Source of the DNA: Gluconacetobacter diazotrophicus PA1 5
GTDB lineage: Bacteria > Pseudomonadota > Alphaproteobacteria > Acetobacterales > Acetobacteraceae
Direction of reading: 5' to 3'
Assembly (NCBI RefSeq): GCF_000067045.1
Contig: NC_010125.1
Span: forward strand, 2,532,001-2,596,000
DNA: 64,000 nucleotides
Shown here: positions 8,585 to 17,591 of the stretch, in pieces
Numbering within the stretch: position 1 is the first letter of the stretch
Layout: each line of letters starts with the position of its first letter
Position numbers and translations under genes: made by a program
The notes under the pieces: generated by a model
What the model was told of the DNA's origin: nothing
The model's input: only the letters and a program-made list of their open reading frames with translations
Databases searched by the model: none

Positions 8585-10798
8585 ATGTCCCGTCGCACGA
8601 TCGGCCAGCTTCGCATCCATCATGCCCTCGATGCCTTCGTCACGCACGAAGTCCTGCCGGGAACCGGCGTTTCCGCCGACCGGTTCTGGATGGGCCTGTC
8701 GGACATCGTCACCCATTTCACGCCGAAGATCCTGAACGCCCTGGCGCGCCGCCGCCTGTTGCAGCAGGCCGTGGACCATCTGCTGACCGCACCCGGATTC
8801 GATCCCGGCGATGTCGGCGCGCAGATCGACCTGCTGCGCACCGTCGGCTATCTGGAGCGCGAGCCGGAGAGCGTGTCGATCGCCACCCGTGACGTCGATG
8901 CCGAAATCGCGCGCATCGCCGGGCCCCAGCTTGTGGTTCCCGTCACCAACGCCCGCTATGCGCTGAATGCCGCCAACGCCCGCTGGGGCAGCCTGTATGA
9001 CGCGTTCTACGGCACCGACGCCGAGCCGTACGACATGCAAGGCGTTCCCACCGCCGGCTATGACACGCAGCGCGGCGAGCGGGTGATCCGGCGGGTACGG
9101 CTGCTGCTGGACGAAATCATGCCGCTGACGCGCGGCAGCCACGCCGACGTCGCGCGCTATCGGGTCGAGGACGGCCGGTTGACGGCGGCGCTCGACGACG
9201 GCGCGCCGCCGGCCGGCCTGCGCCGTCCGGCACAGTTCGCCGGATTCCAGGGACCGCCGGACGCGCCCCGGGTGGTCCTGCTGCGCAATCACGGCCTGCA
9301 TCTGGAACTGCGCTTCGACCCGACATCGCCGATCGGCAGCCGGGACCGCGCCGGGATATCCGACGTGATCGCGGAATCCGCGATCAGCACCATCATGGAT
9401 TGCGAGGACAGCGTTTCGGCGGTCGATGTCGAGGACAAGATCCAGGTCTATCGCAACTGGCTGGGCCTGATGCAGGGCACCCTGACCGCGTCGTTCCGCA
9501 AGGGCGGCCGCCTGCTGGAACGGCGCCTGGCCCCCGACCGGCACTACACCGCGCCCGACGGCACGCCGCTGGTGCTGCCGGGGCGCAGCCTGATGCTGAT
9601 CCGCAATGTCGGCCACCACATGTTCACCGATGCGATCGTGGACACTGGCGGCCACCCGGTGCCCGAGGGCGTGCTGGACGCCGCCGTGACCGCCGTCATC
9701 GCCCTGCACGACCTGCGCGGAACGTCGCGCACCACCAACAGCCGGACGGGATCGATCTATATCGTCAAGCCCAAGATGCACGGGCCGGAAGAGGTCGCCT
9801 TGTCCGACGCCCTGTTCGCGCGCGTCGAACGGGTGCTGGGCCTGGGGCCGAACACCATCAAGATGGGCATCATGGACGAGGAACGGCGGACCAGCGCCAA
9901 CCTGGCCGCCTGCATCCAGGCCGCGCGCGAGCGGGTGGTGTTCATCAATACCGGCTTCCTGGACCGCACGGGGGACGAGATCCATTACTGCATGCAGGCC
10001 GGCCCCGTAGTGCGCAAGGCCGACATGCGCGCCGAGCCGTGGATGGCGGCATACGAACAGCGCAACGTCGCGATCGGCCTGGCCTGCGGGCTGAAGGACC
10101 ATGCCCAGATCGGCAAGGGCATGTGGGCGATGCCGGACCGCATGGCCGACATGATGACGCAGAAGATCGCCCACCCCCGCGCGGGCGCCAATACGGGCTG
10201 GGTGCCCTCGCCCACCGCGGCGACGCTGCATGCGCTGCATTTTCACTTCGTCGACGTGGCGACGGTGCAGGCGCGGATGGAAAACGTGCCGCCGGCCGCC
10301 ATCAAGGGGCTGATGACCCTGCCGCTGGCCGATCCGGCGGCGTGGTCGGCGGCGGAGCGCCGGGCCGAACTGGACAACAACCTGCAGGGCATCCTGGGTT
10401 ATGTCGTCCGGTGGGTGGATATGGGCATCGGCTGTTCCAAGGTGCCGGACCTGGACGATGTCGGCCTGATGGAGGACCGCGCGACGCTGCGCATTTCCTC
10501 GCAGCACGTCGCGAACTGGCTGCATCATGGCGTGGTGTCGCAAGACGAGGTCCGGGCGTCCATGATCCGCATGGCCGCCATCGTGGACGGGCAGAATCGC
10601 GACGAGCCCGGCTATCGCCCGCTGGCCGACAACGCAGGCGGCCCGGCCTTCCGCGCCGCGTCGGACCTGGTGTTCAAGGGCGTGACCCAGCCCAACGGCT
10701 ATACCGAGTCCACGCTGCATCGCTGGCGCCGGGTGGCCAAGGACGGCGCCGCCGCGGCGAACCGGACGGTGCCGGAACTGGACCGGGCCGTTCCGTAA
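8585..10798 (+). CDS. glcB: Malate synthase G
   Basis: A 737-residue enzyme that condenses glyoxylate with acetyl-CoA to malate, completing the glyoxylate shunt. The ATG at 8585 follows an AAAAGGGGAAA ribosome-binding site; an upstream start at 8495 would run through low-complexity sequence. The length fits isoform G (~720) rather than the ~530-residue isoform A. Family features include MDCEDSVSAVD, the SIYIVKPKMHGPEEV segment, the NTIKMGIMDEERRTS segment and a C-terminal SSQHVANWLHHG segment. It lies directly behind aceA in the same direction. Confidence 0.95.
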   Translation: MSRRTIGQLRIHHALDAFVTHEVLPGTGVSADRFWMGLSDIVTHFTPKILNALARRRLLQQAVDHLLTAPGFDPGDVGAQIDLLRTVGYLEREPESVSIATRDVDAEIARIAGPQLVVPVTNARYALNAANARWGSLYDAFYGTDAEPYDMQGVPTAGYDTQRGERVIRRVRLLLDEIMPLTRGSHADVARYRVEDGRLTAALDDGAPPAGLRRPAQFAGFQGPPDAPRVVLLRNHGLHLELRFDPTSPIGSRDRAGISDVIAESAISTIMDCEDSVSAVDVEDKIQVYRNWLGLMQGTLTASFRKGGRLLERRLAPDRHYTAPDGTPLVLPGRSLMLIRNVGHHMFTDAIVDTGGHPVPEGVLDAAVTAVIALHDLRGTSRTTNSRTGSIYIVKPKMHGPEEVALSDALFARVERVLGLGPNTIKMGIMDEERRTSANLAACIQAARERVVFINTGFLDRTGDEIHYCMQAGPVVRKADMRAEPWMAAYEQRNVAIGLACGLKDHAQIGKGMWAMPDRMADMMTQKIAHPRAGANTGWVPSPTAATLHALHFHFVDVATVQARMENVPPAAIKGLMTLPLADPAAWSAAERRAELDNNLQGILGYVVRWVDMGIGCSKVPDLDDVGLMEDRATLRISSQHVANWLHHGVVSQDEVRASMIRMAAIVDGQNRDEPGYRPLADNAGGPAFRAASDLVFKGVTQPNGYTESTLHRWRRVAKDGAAAANRTVPELDRAVP

Positions 10799-10829
10799 CG
10801 GGGTGATCGAACGGGCGGCGGGCGGCCGG

Positions 10830-11624
10830 TCAGGCGCGCAGATGCTCCAGCCGCAGCCGCCCGCGGGCGTCGCTCAGCCGTGCCGCCGTCAGTCCGGCCG
10901 ACAGGACGGCGCCGATCATATTGCCGGTGACGATCAGGCTCATCAGCACGATCTGGTATTTCGATGCCTCCAGCGGATTCATGCCGGCCAGGATCTGGCC
11001 GGTCATGATCCCGGGCAGGGTCACGATCCCGGCCGCCGCCATCTGGTTCAGCGTGGGGATCAGCGCGGTGCGGATCGCCCGGCGGATCAGGCTGTTCATC
11101 GCCGCGGCCCGCGTCGCGCCCAGGATGATCCGGGCCTCGATCGCCGCGCGCTCGCCCACGACCGAGGACAGCAGCGTGTTCATCGACAGGCTGGTCGCGT
11201 TCATCACATTGCCCAGCAGCAGCCCGGTCATGGGGATGGCCGTGCGCGCCTGGTACCAGGGGTGCGGCTGCAACGCCGTCAGCAGCCCCACCAGCACCAC
11301 AACACTTGTCCCGGCCGCCGTACTGACCCCGCCGATACCGAAATGCCAGCCCGGCGTCAGGCGGACAAGTTGGCGGGACCCGACCTCGCAGGACGCGGCG
11401 GCGAACATGAACGCCACCACCAGCAGGGTCAGCCAGATCGACGATTTTCCGAACACGAACACCAGCACGCTGCCGGTCAGGATCAGTTGGGCGGCCATGC
11501 GCACCGCCGCGATCGCCAGCGTGCGATGAATACCCAGCGACAGCATGACCGACACCACGATGCAGCCGGCGATCAGGCCACCCGCCAGGACCAGGTCCCC
11601 GGTCGTCAGCAGGATCGGCGTCAC
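10830..11624 (-). CDS. fetB: ABC transporter permease, FetB-like
   Basis: A polytopic membrane protein of 264 residues. Translation probably begins at the GTG at 11622-11624, which overlaps the TGA of the ATPase gene as GTGA. About seven hydrophobic segments are visible, with motifs of the UPF0014/FetB family such as LGATRAAAMNSLIRRAIRTALIP and VTLPGIMTGQILAGMNPLEASKYQI. FetAB of E. coli exports iron and helps with oxidative stress. Here only the family and gene order (ATPase then permease) are clear, so the substrate is inferred. A longer open frame upstream of the GTG is a shadow of the ATPase gene. Confidence 0.75.
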   Translation of the reverse strand: MTPILLTTGDLVLAGGLIAGCIVVSVMLSLGIHRTLAIAAVRMAAQLILTGSVLVFVFGKSSIWLTLLVVAFMFAAASCEVGSRQLVRLTPGWHFGIGGVSTAAGTSVVVLVGLLTALQPHPWYQARTAIPMTGLLLGNVMNATSLSMNTLLSSVVGERAAIEARIILGATRAAAMNSLIRRAIRTALIPTLNQMAAAGIVTLPGIMTGQILAGMNPLEASKYQIVLMSLIVTGNMIGAVLSAGLTAARLSDARGRLRLEHLRA

Positions 11625-12280
11625 GAACCCACCCGGGCGAAGCGGCCATGCTCCATATGGCACCGAAGGTCGGCCATCCGGTCGGCCTGTCGCGGATCGT
11701 GCGATATCAGGACGATCGCCACCCCCCTGGCCTTCTCGGCGTGCAGGATGGTTTCCACCTTGCGCGTCGTCGCCTCGTCCAGCGCCGAACAGGGTTCGTC
11801 CAGCAGCAGCACGCGCGGGTCCTGGCGCAGGCCGCGCACCAGGGCCAGGCGCTGCCGCTCGCCGGTGGACAGGCGGTGCAGCGGATCGCGCAGCAGGCCG
11901 TCGCGCAGCCCGGCCCGCGCCAGCAGGTCGCGCGTGCGCGCATCGTCGGGCAGGTGATCCAGAACCGAATCCGACCACCATCCCGGTTCGGCCGGACAAT
12001 ATACGACCTGCCGGCGCCACAGATGGGCCGGCATCGCACGGCACAGCCTGCCGTCCAGCGCGACGTCGCCCTGATGGGGGTCCAGGTCTGCGATCATGCG
12101 CAACAGCACCGTCTTGCCGGCGCCCGACATGCCGGTCAGGACCAGGCAGGCACCGCCCGGCACATCGAAATCGACCGGCCCCGCATGCGGATTACATAAC
12201 CCGCGCACCGACAACCCGCGTGGGGCGATCCCACGAGGGAGGGTACCGCCACATGGCGGGAAAGAAGACGGTTCAAACAC
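11621..12280 (-). CDS. fetA: ABC transporter ATP-binding protein, FetA-like
   Basis: An ABC ATPase of 219 residues: Walker A GMSGAGKT near residue 50, a Q-loop region near RRQVVYCPAEP, signature LSTGERQRLALVRGL near 140, Walker B VLLLDEPCSALD and a switch His in LISHDP. Its short length and coupling to a FetB/UPF0014 permease (four-base overlap) identify the two-gene exporter. It would power export across the inner membrane. The N-terminal 25 residues before the first conserved strand are weakly conserved, so the true start may be slightly downstream. Confidence 0.78.
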   Translation of the reverse strand: MFEPSSFPPCGGTLPRGIAPRGLSVRGLCNPHAGPVDFDVPGGACLVLTGMSGAGKTVLLRMIADLDPHQGDVALDGRLCRAMPAHLWRRQVVYCPAEPGWWSDSVLDHLPDDARTRDLLARAGLRDGLLRDPLHRLSTGERQRLALVRGLRQDPRVLLLDEPCSALDEATTRKVETILHAEKARGVAIVLISHDPRQADRMADLRCHMEHGRFARVGS

Positions 12281-12765
12281 TGTAATGCAATCGACCTGTT
12301 TTCTGGACGGACCAGAATACCAGATAGACGAAAAGAGGCCGTCTGGAAGCCGGATTCAGTCGATTGCCCAGGAGCGGATCGCGATCGGGTCATTTTCCTG
12401 CCGTGGGACCCAACCACACGACAGGAAAAAACCGTTACGAGATCTTATGATTCGGCAGGCGGCCGATGCGCCCTGGGCGTGCCGAGCGGCACGGTTTCGA
12501 AACACAGGGAATCCGCGACGGGGGGATAACCGCGGGACGGTGCGGATTTAACCTGATCCTGCGCGGAGGAGGACCGGTCAGAATCGACTCTGTTCTCTGG
12601 CTGCATGGCTGGATCTCCCGTGGAAATGCCTGATTCAACCATGCCCGGCGGCAAAAGTTCCGCTACCGTGGCGGCTTTCCGCCGCCCCGGATCGAAACAG
12701 CCGGACATCGCAAGACCACGATGCCGGCCAATTGTGACGATTTCGTGACGATATCGGAACCGCGA
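12281..12765. other. 485-bp intergenic region with two hairpins
   Basis: No convincing gene is seen between the fetAB start and the end of the ridA gene. Two structures stand out: an imperfect inverted repeat at 12393-12429 (TTTTCCTG and CAGGAAAA arms, then CGTG and CACG after one mismatch), and a short stem GGCGGC-TTTCC-GCCGCC at 12670-12686 that could end the ridA operon. The fetAB promoter should also lie here. Confidence 0.5.
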
Positions 12766-13281
12766 TCAGTGCGCGCGAACGGCCGTGACCTCGATTTCGA
12801 CCAGCCAGCCGGGGTTGGCCAGGTGCGCGACCTCGAACGCCGAGCGCGTCGGCAGGTTCGGCTGCGCCTTCGTTCCGAAAAACTCGGTATAGGCCTTCAT
12901 CATTCCCGGGAAGTCGATCTTGCCCAGCTTCGGATCGGCGACCATGTAGATGTGCATCTGCACCACGTCGCCCATCGTCAGCTTCAGCTTGGCCAGTTGG
13001 CCCTGAATCTGCGTCAGCGCGCCACGGACCTGGGTCTCGGTGTCACCGTAGGCGGCCAGCGTCATCGGCTTCGCCGACTTGTTCACCGGCTGCGCGCCCG
13101 TGCCGCTCAGATAGATCGTGCTGGCGCCGGGGGGGACCTCGATCGCCGTGGCGATCGGAAAATGATCGGCGGGGTAGCGCACGATATCCGCCGCCCGCGT
13201 CGGGGATGCCATCCCCACGCCCAGGACAGCCGCCAGCGCGGCGGCGCCCGCCATTGTCTTGACCATCGTCATGTCTGTCAT
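12766..13281 (-). CDS. Exported RidA/YjgF-family protein
   Basis: A protein of 171 residues: a signal peptide (MVKTMAGAAALAAVLGVGMA, cleavage near ATRAAD) followed by a RidA domain. RidA proteins are usually cytoplasmic and hydrolyse reactive enamines and imines to ketones and ammonia. Here the conserved arginine pocket is kept as LPTRSAFEVAHL, and a secretion signal has been added. The start overlaps the stop of the cytochrome gene (ATGA), and an amine oxidase starts the operon. The simple reading is that it clears the imine or enamine formed by that oxidase outside the cytoplasm. Confidence 0.85.
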   Translation of the reverse strand: MTDMTMVKTMAGAAALAAVLGVGMASPTRAADIVRYPADHFPIATAIEVPPGASTIYLSGTGAQPVNKSAKPMTLAAYGDTETQVRGALTQIQGQLAKLKLTMGDVVQMHIYMVADPKLGKIDFPGMMKAYTEFFGTKAQPNLPTRSAFEVAHLANPGWLVEIEVTAVRAH

Positions 13282-13697
13282 TCCTGTTCGGGATTAATGG
13301 CCGGGCGCTGGCCGGCAACGTCTTCCGGCTTCACGATGTCGGTGTAATGATTGCCGAAATGGCTGCGGACATAGTTCACCACGTCCGACACCTGCTTGTC
13401 GGTCAGCATGCCGGAAAACCACGGCATGCCGCCGTAACCGTTCAGCACGACATAGATCGGGTAGTCGCCGTTGGCCAGCTTGGCATTCCCGGCCAGGGCC
13501 GGAAAGCGGGCGCCCGACCCCAGGGCGCCCTTGCCGTCGGGCATATGGCAGCCCTGGCACACATGCTGGTAGATTGCGGCGCCGTCCGTCAGCGGCTGCA
13601 TTTTGCCCACGACGGCGCTGGCGCTGTCGGCATGGGCCTGCGGGGCGAGGAACGCGCCGCCCGCCAGGCCGGTGAGGAGCAGGAATACGGAACGCAT
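13278..13697 (-). CDS. Periplasmic c-type cytochrome
   Basis: A mono-haem class I cytochrome of 139 residues with a signal peptide (MRSVFLLLTGLAGGAFLAPQAHA), a CQGCH haem site at about residues 48-52, and Met-containing segments further on (GGMPWFSGML) that may give the sixth ligand. It lies between an FAD amine oxidase and a RidA gene, overlapping the oxidase stop by one base and the ridA start by four. It is therefore the likely electron acceptor of the oxidase, passing electrons towards the quinol or terminal oxidase chain instead of oxygen. Confidence 0.88.
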   Translation of the reverse strand: MRSVFLLLTGLAGGAFLAPQAHADSASAVVGKMQPLTDGAAIYQHVCQGCHMPDGKGALGSGARFPALAGNAKLANGDYPIYVVLNGYGGMPWFSGMLTDKQVSDVVNYVRSHFGNHYTDIVKPEDVAGQRPAINPEQE

Positions 13698-15298
13698 CAG
13701 ACAGCCCCATGCGCACGCTTGTGCAGACGCGTGATGGCATCCAGCGACGACAGGATCGCGCCTTCCTGCCAGCAGCCGATATAGGACGCATGCTCCCCGG
13801 CCAGGACGATCCGGTTATCGACCTCGCACAACGTCTTGTAATGGGTCTTGCGTGCCTGCTCGGACCACATGGAACAGCACCCCAGGGTCCAGGGCATGCG
13901 GCTCCAGGCCACGGCGACGCCCGAGCGGAATTCCTTGCGATAGTTCGGATGGATGACCTGACCCTGCGCCAGCCCGCGCTCGATCCGCTCCGCCGGACTC
14001 ATGCCCGCGAAATCGTAGGCCGCCGGCCCGAACATGTAGCCGCCCAGCAGGACGGCCGGACCGTTGCTGAAATAGCCGTGGCTGGGATACGAGATCTGGC
14101 TGATCGGCTGGTCGGTGAAGCTGATGCCGCCATAGATCTGGTCGTCTTCCTCCCAGAAGCGGCGGTTGAATTCCAGGCCCAGCTTGACGGACGACGCATA
14201 GGGAACCGCCGCGATCGCCGCCTTCAGCGGGCCGCTGACCTGGATGTCGAGCTGCGAGAGCACCGACAGCGGAATGGTGCAGACGCAATAATCGGCCTGG
14301 GCCTGCCGGACGGCGCCGCCATGGGCCATGTCGTCATAGGTCACGGTCACCCCGTGGTCGTCCTGGTGGATCGACGAGACCTTGCAGTTCAGGGTGATCA
14401 GGTCATGCACCTGGCGGGTGAAGCCCTTGCCGATCTGGTCCATGCCGCCGACGGGCTGGAACATCGTCGTCTGCATGTCCAGCCGTTCGTGGAAGGCCAT
14501 CCACTGCCACAGGCCCGACCGCATCACGTCGCCGCGCGCGAACGTATCCGAAGGGATCGGCGCGCCGTCGACGCCGCCGCCCTGCGGCTTCGCGAAGCCG
14601 CGCCGCAGCGAACTGGTCACCCCCTTGCGATAGGCCCCGCTGGCGTCCAGCCCGCCCCATTCGCGCATCGCCGTGGCGACATGGGCGCGTTCGTCGGCCG
14701 AAACGACATCGTCCAGTTTGTGCTGCTCGATCGCCTTGGACAGCAGTTCGGCAGTGAAGCCGTTGAAGTCGGACGCGAATTCACGATAGCGCACGGCCTT
14801 GCCGCCGAAGGCGTCCGAGGTATGCAGCCAGGAATTATGGTTCAGTTCGACGAACGGTTCCAGTTCGACACCGAACGCCTTGCAGTAATGCAGCAGGCCC
14901 TGGTGATGGTATGGAATGCGCCACGGGCCGGGGTTGATGTAGTTGCCCGGGGCGAACTGGACCTTCTGGGTCGCGCCGCCCAGTTCCGTCAGCGTGTCGC
15001 CGCCACGCAGCGAAATATTGCGCCCGCCGCTGCGATTCTGGAATTCCAGGATGCGGACCTGATAGCCCGCCTTGCGCAGTTCATAGGCCGCCAGCATCCC
15101 GGCCAGGCCGGCCCCCAGCACCAGAACCCGGGTTCCGCGCTTGGCCCCGGTCAGGACGGGCGGGCCGCTGAAATCGGTGCCGGCGGCGTGGCCCAGGCTG
15201 GTCATCGCCTGATAGAGGGCGGCACTGCCCCCCAATATGCCGATTCGGGTCAGCATCTGACGGCGCGTAGCCGCCGGACGCCGAAAAGCATTCGTCAT
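13697..15298 (-). CDS. Tat-exported flavin amine oxidase
   Basis: An FAD-dependent amine oxidoreductase of 533 residues. The start at 15298 has GGGGAAG five bases upstream; a start at 15334 would add 12 residues. The N-terminus has twin-arginine pairs (TRRQMLTRIG) and a hydrophobic stretch, so the folded flavoprotein is probably exported by Tat. The Rossmann motif VLGAGLAGMLAAYELRKAG and a glycine-rich segment (NRSGGRN) bind FAD. The C-terminal end (VLAGEHASYIGCWQEGAILSS) is the second FAD motif of monoamine and L-amino acid oxidases. With the cytochrome and RidA genes it forms a tight three-gene operon for periplasmic oxidation of an unknown amine or amino acid. Confidence 0.85.
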   Translation of the reverse strand: MTNAFRRPAATRRQMLTRIGILGGSAALYQAMTSLGHAAGTDFSGPPVLTGAKRGTRVLVLGAGLAGMLAAYELRKAGYQVRILEFQNRSGGRNISLRGGDTLTELGGATQKVQFAPGNYINPGPWRIPYHHQGLLHYCKAFGVELEPFVELNHNSWLHTSDAFGGKAVRYREFASDFNGFTAELLSKAIEQHKLDDVVSADERAHVATAMREWGGLDASGAYRKGVTSSLRRGFAKPQGGGVDGAPIPSDTFARGDVMRSGLWQWMAFHERLDMQTTMFQPVGGMDQIGKGFTRQVHDLITLNCKVSSIHQDDHGVTVTYDDMAHGGAVRQAQADYCVCTIPLSVLSQLDIQVSGPLKAAIAAVPYASSVKLGLEFNRRFWEEDDQIYGGISFTDQPISQISYPSHGYFSNGPAVLLGGYMFGPAAYDFAGMSPAERIERGLAQGQVIHPNYRKEFRSGVAVAWSRMPWTLGCCSMWSEQARKTHYKTLCEVDNRIVLAGEHASYIGCWQEGAILSSLDAITRLHKRAHGAV

Positions 15299-15317
15299 AA
15301 AAGCTTCCCCAGAAGAC

Positions 15318-15335
15318 GTTGCAGGAGCATGCAAC
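15318..15335. promoter_or_regulatory. Inverted repeat GTTGCA-N6-TGCAAC upstream of the amine oxidase gene
   Basis: A perfect 6-bp inverted repeat with a 6-bp spacer, 20-37 bp upstream of the chosen start of the amine oxidase gene. The position suits an operator or a leader hairpin close to the ribosome-binding site. The 298-bp gap 15299-15596 otherwise shows nothing I can assign. Confidence 0.35.
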
Positions 15336-15596
15336 AGATAAGGTGACAGCCGGACGGCACGCCCGTCTTGTGCCGGTGAGCCACCTTGTTACAGCCTTCC
15401 GTCGCGCCGGGGCAATCATCTGGGTTCCATACCGTAATGGTTTTTTCCGCCTCCGCCGGCGCCCGGTACCGGCCCGCATCGCGAAGACACCTTGTTTCAC
15501 CGCTGCTTTCGAAGCCGCACGTCCCGGGCGCGCCTGGGGGATATCGTGATTCAAATGCCACAACGAAACAAAAAAATGTCTCGGTATCGAATCATG

Positions 15597-16049
15597 TCAG
15601 GCGGCGTGGTCCGTGTTGCCGATAATGTAGTTCCGGCCGGAGGTCGCGGCGTGGCGGGCTTCCTCGATCCGGAACTTGACGAGGTCGCCGATGCTGACCA
15701 GGCCGACCACCGCGCCGTTTTCCAGCACCGGGACGTGCCGGGCCCGCCGTCCGGTCATCCGGCGCGCGACCGCGACGATATCCTCGTCCAGCGACGTCGT
15801 GGGGACGTTGCGCATCATCACGTCCTCCGCCCGCAGCCGCGCGAAATCCGCCCCGTACCGCGATAGCGCGCCGACCAGCGCGCGTTCCGACACCAGCCCG
15901 ACCAGCACGCCCGCCGCGTCCAGCACCGGAACCCCGCCGATGCGCCGGTCGCTGAGCAGGCGTGCGACGTCGGCCACGTTCATATCCTCGCGCACCGTCG
16001 TGACGTGATGGCCCTTGCGGTCCAGCACCTGAAGAACAGAAGCCGTCAT
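15597..16049 (-). CDS. CBS-domain pair protein
   Basis: A protein of 150 residues that consists almost entirely of two CBS domains (about 10-65 and 75-130): VADVARLLSDRRIGGVPVLDAAGVLVGLVSER and, in the second, RHVPVLENGAVVGLVSIGDLVK. Stand-alone CBS pairs bind adenosine nucleotides and act as energy sensors. The start at 16049 has a GGGAGG site eight bases upstream; a longer frame to 16100 is less likely. It lies just downstream of nuoN on the same strand but has its own ribosome-binding site. The partner protein is not known. Confidence 0.85.
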   Translation of the reverse strand: MTASVLQVLDRKGHHVTTVREDMNVADVARLLSDRRIGGVPVLDAAGVLVGLVSERALVGALSRYGADFARLRAEDVMMRNVPTTSLDEDIVAVARRMTGRRARHVPVLENGAVVGLVSIGDLVKFRIEEARHAATSGRNYIIGNTDHAA

Positions 16050-16109
16050 GATGCATCCTCCCGCGTCCCCGATCGGGGGCGCGCAAGGGTGATGTGGCAA
16101 GCCGGACGG

Positions 16110-17591
16110 CTAACGGAAGGGGACGGTGCCCGGCACGTGGGCGGCGGCGAACAGAAATTCGTGAGACCCCGCCGCCGCGACCAGCGCGCCGCTCCACCGC
16201 ACCAGCGGGCCGGGCAGCAGGCCGATCATCACCACGACCACCGCCAGCACCGCGACCAGGCCGGCCTGTCCGCGCCCCGCCGGGGCGCCTTCGCGCGGCA
16301 GGACGCCCGGCGCGGACGCCATCATGACCCGCGCCACGTTCAGGTAATAGTACAGGCCGATGACGCTGCCCACGATCAGGGCCGCCAACAGGACCGTGCG
16401 GTGGGCCGACATGCCCGCCGTGACGATATACGCCTTGGCGAAGAAGCCGGCGACCGGGGGAATGCCCGCCAGCGACAGCAGCATGACGGACAGCGCGCAG
16501 GCCACCGCCGGATGCCGGTGGAACATGCCGCGCCACGAATCGAGGTCCGCCATGTCCTCGCCACCCTGCCCCACCGCGCCCAACACCGCGAACGCCCCCA
16601 GCGTGGCCGCCGAATAGGCCGCCAGATAGAAGGCGGCGCTGCCCGCGCCGAACGGCCCGGGCGACAGCAGCGCCACCAGCAGGTACCCGATATGGGCGAT
16701 GGACGACCCCGCCAGCAGCCGCTTCAGGTTGGTCTGCCGCAGGGCCAGCAGGTTGCCGCCCAGCATGCTCAGCACCGCCACCGCGGTCAGTTCGGTGGAC
16801 AGGGGTCCGGCGCCGGCCAGGTCCACGCCCGCGGCGTAATGGGCCAGCGCGACGAACAGCGCGATCTTGGAGACGACGGCGATGAAGGCCGCGACCGGCA
16901 GCGGCGCGCCCTCGATCACGTCGGGCAGCCACAAATGGAACGGCACGACCGACAGTTTGAAGAACAGGCCCGTCAGGACCATGATGCTGGCCGCCAGCCC
17001 CAGGATTCCATGCGCCCCGCCATCCAGCGCGGCGAAGCGCAGCGTGCCGCCCTGGTCGTAGGACAATGCCAGTCCGAACAGCAGGATCGCGGTCGAGACA
17101 CCGGACAGCATCAGGTATTTCATCGCGGCCTCGACCGCTTCCGGCCGGCCGGGCCGGTAGGCGACCAGCCCCGGCAGGGACAGGCTGAGCGTTTCCAGCC
17201 CCAGGAACAGCGCGATCATGTTCGCGCTGCCCGCCACGATCACGGCGCCCAGCGTGCCCAGCAGCAGCAGCAGGTGCCCCTCGCCCGCGCCGTCATCCCC
17301 CAGGCGGCGCCACGCCATGGCCAGCACGCCGCCCGACGACAGCACGATCAGCCCGGCGCCATAGACGAACCACCCATCGGCCGCGAACAGGGCGGCCCCG
17401 TCCGCGACGGGCGGGCCGCCCGCACCGGCGAAGGCCAGGCTGGCCAGCGCCAGGACCAGCGTGCCGGCGGCCACCCATCCCATGGCCGCGCGCCGCCATG
17501 CCAGGCAGGCCAGCAGGGCCAGGATGCCGGCCCCCAGGACCAGCACGGGCGGCGGCATGGCGGGCAATATGGTCATGGCGTCATGAGTCAT
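16110..17591 (-). CDS. nuoN: NADH-quinone oxidoreductase subunit N
   Basis: A membrane-arm antiporter-like subunit of 493 residues with about 14 hydrophobic segments (E. coli NuoN: 485). Conserved features are KYLMLSGVSTAILLFGLAL and, later, FFKLSVVPFHLWLPDVIEGAPLPVAAFIAVVSKIA, with the helix-breaking lysine and proline region that takes part in proton movement. Its ATG at 17591 overlaps the nuoM stop as ATGA; a second in-frame ATG lies at 17576. It is the last gene of the operon. Confidence 0.93.
   Translation of the reverse strand: MTHDAMTILPAMPPPVLVLGAGILALLACLAWRRAAMGWVAAGTLVLALASLAFAGAGGPPVADGAALFAADGWFVYGAGLIVLSSGGVLAMAWRRLGDDGAGEGHLLLLLGTLGAVIVAGSANMIALFLGLETLSLSLPGLVAYRPGRPEAVEAAMKYLMLSGVSTAILLFGLALSYDQGGTLRFAALDGGAHGILGLAASIMVLTGLFFKLSVVPFHLWLPDVIEGAPLPVAAFIAVVSKIALFVALAHYAAGVDLAGAGPLSTELTAVAVLSMLGGNLLALRQTNLKRLLAGSSIAHIGYLLVALLSPGPFGAGSAAFYLAAYSAATLGAFAVLGAVGQGGEDMADLDSWRGMFHRHPAVACALSVMLLSLAGIPPVAGFFAKAYIVTAGMSAHRTVLLAALIVGSVIGLYYYLNVARVMMASAPGVLPREGAPAGRGQAGLVAVLAVVVVMIGLLPGPLVRWSGALVAAAGSHEFLFAAAHVPGTVPFR

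Noticed and set aside
12393..12429. Hairpin read as a rho-independent terminator
   Set aside because: The 3' arm ends in A residues and no T-tract follows on either strand, so an operator or remnant is more likely.
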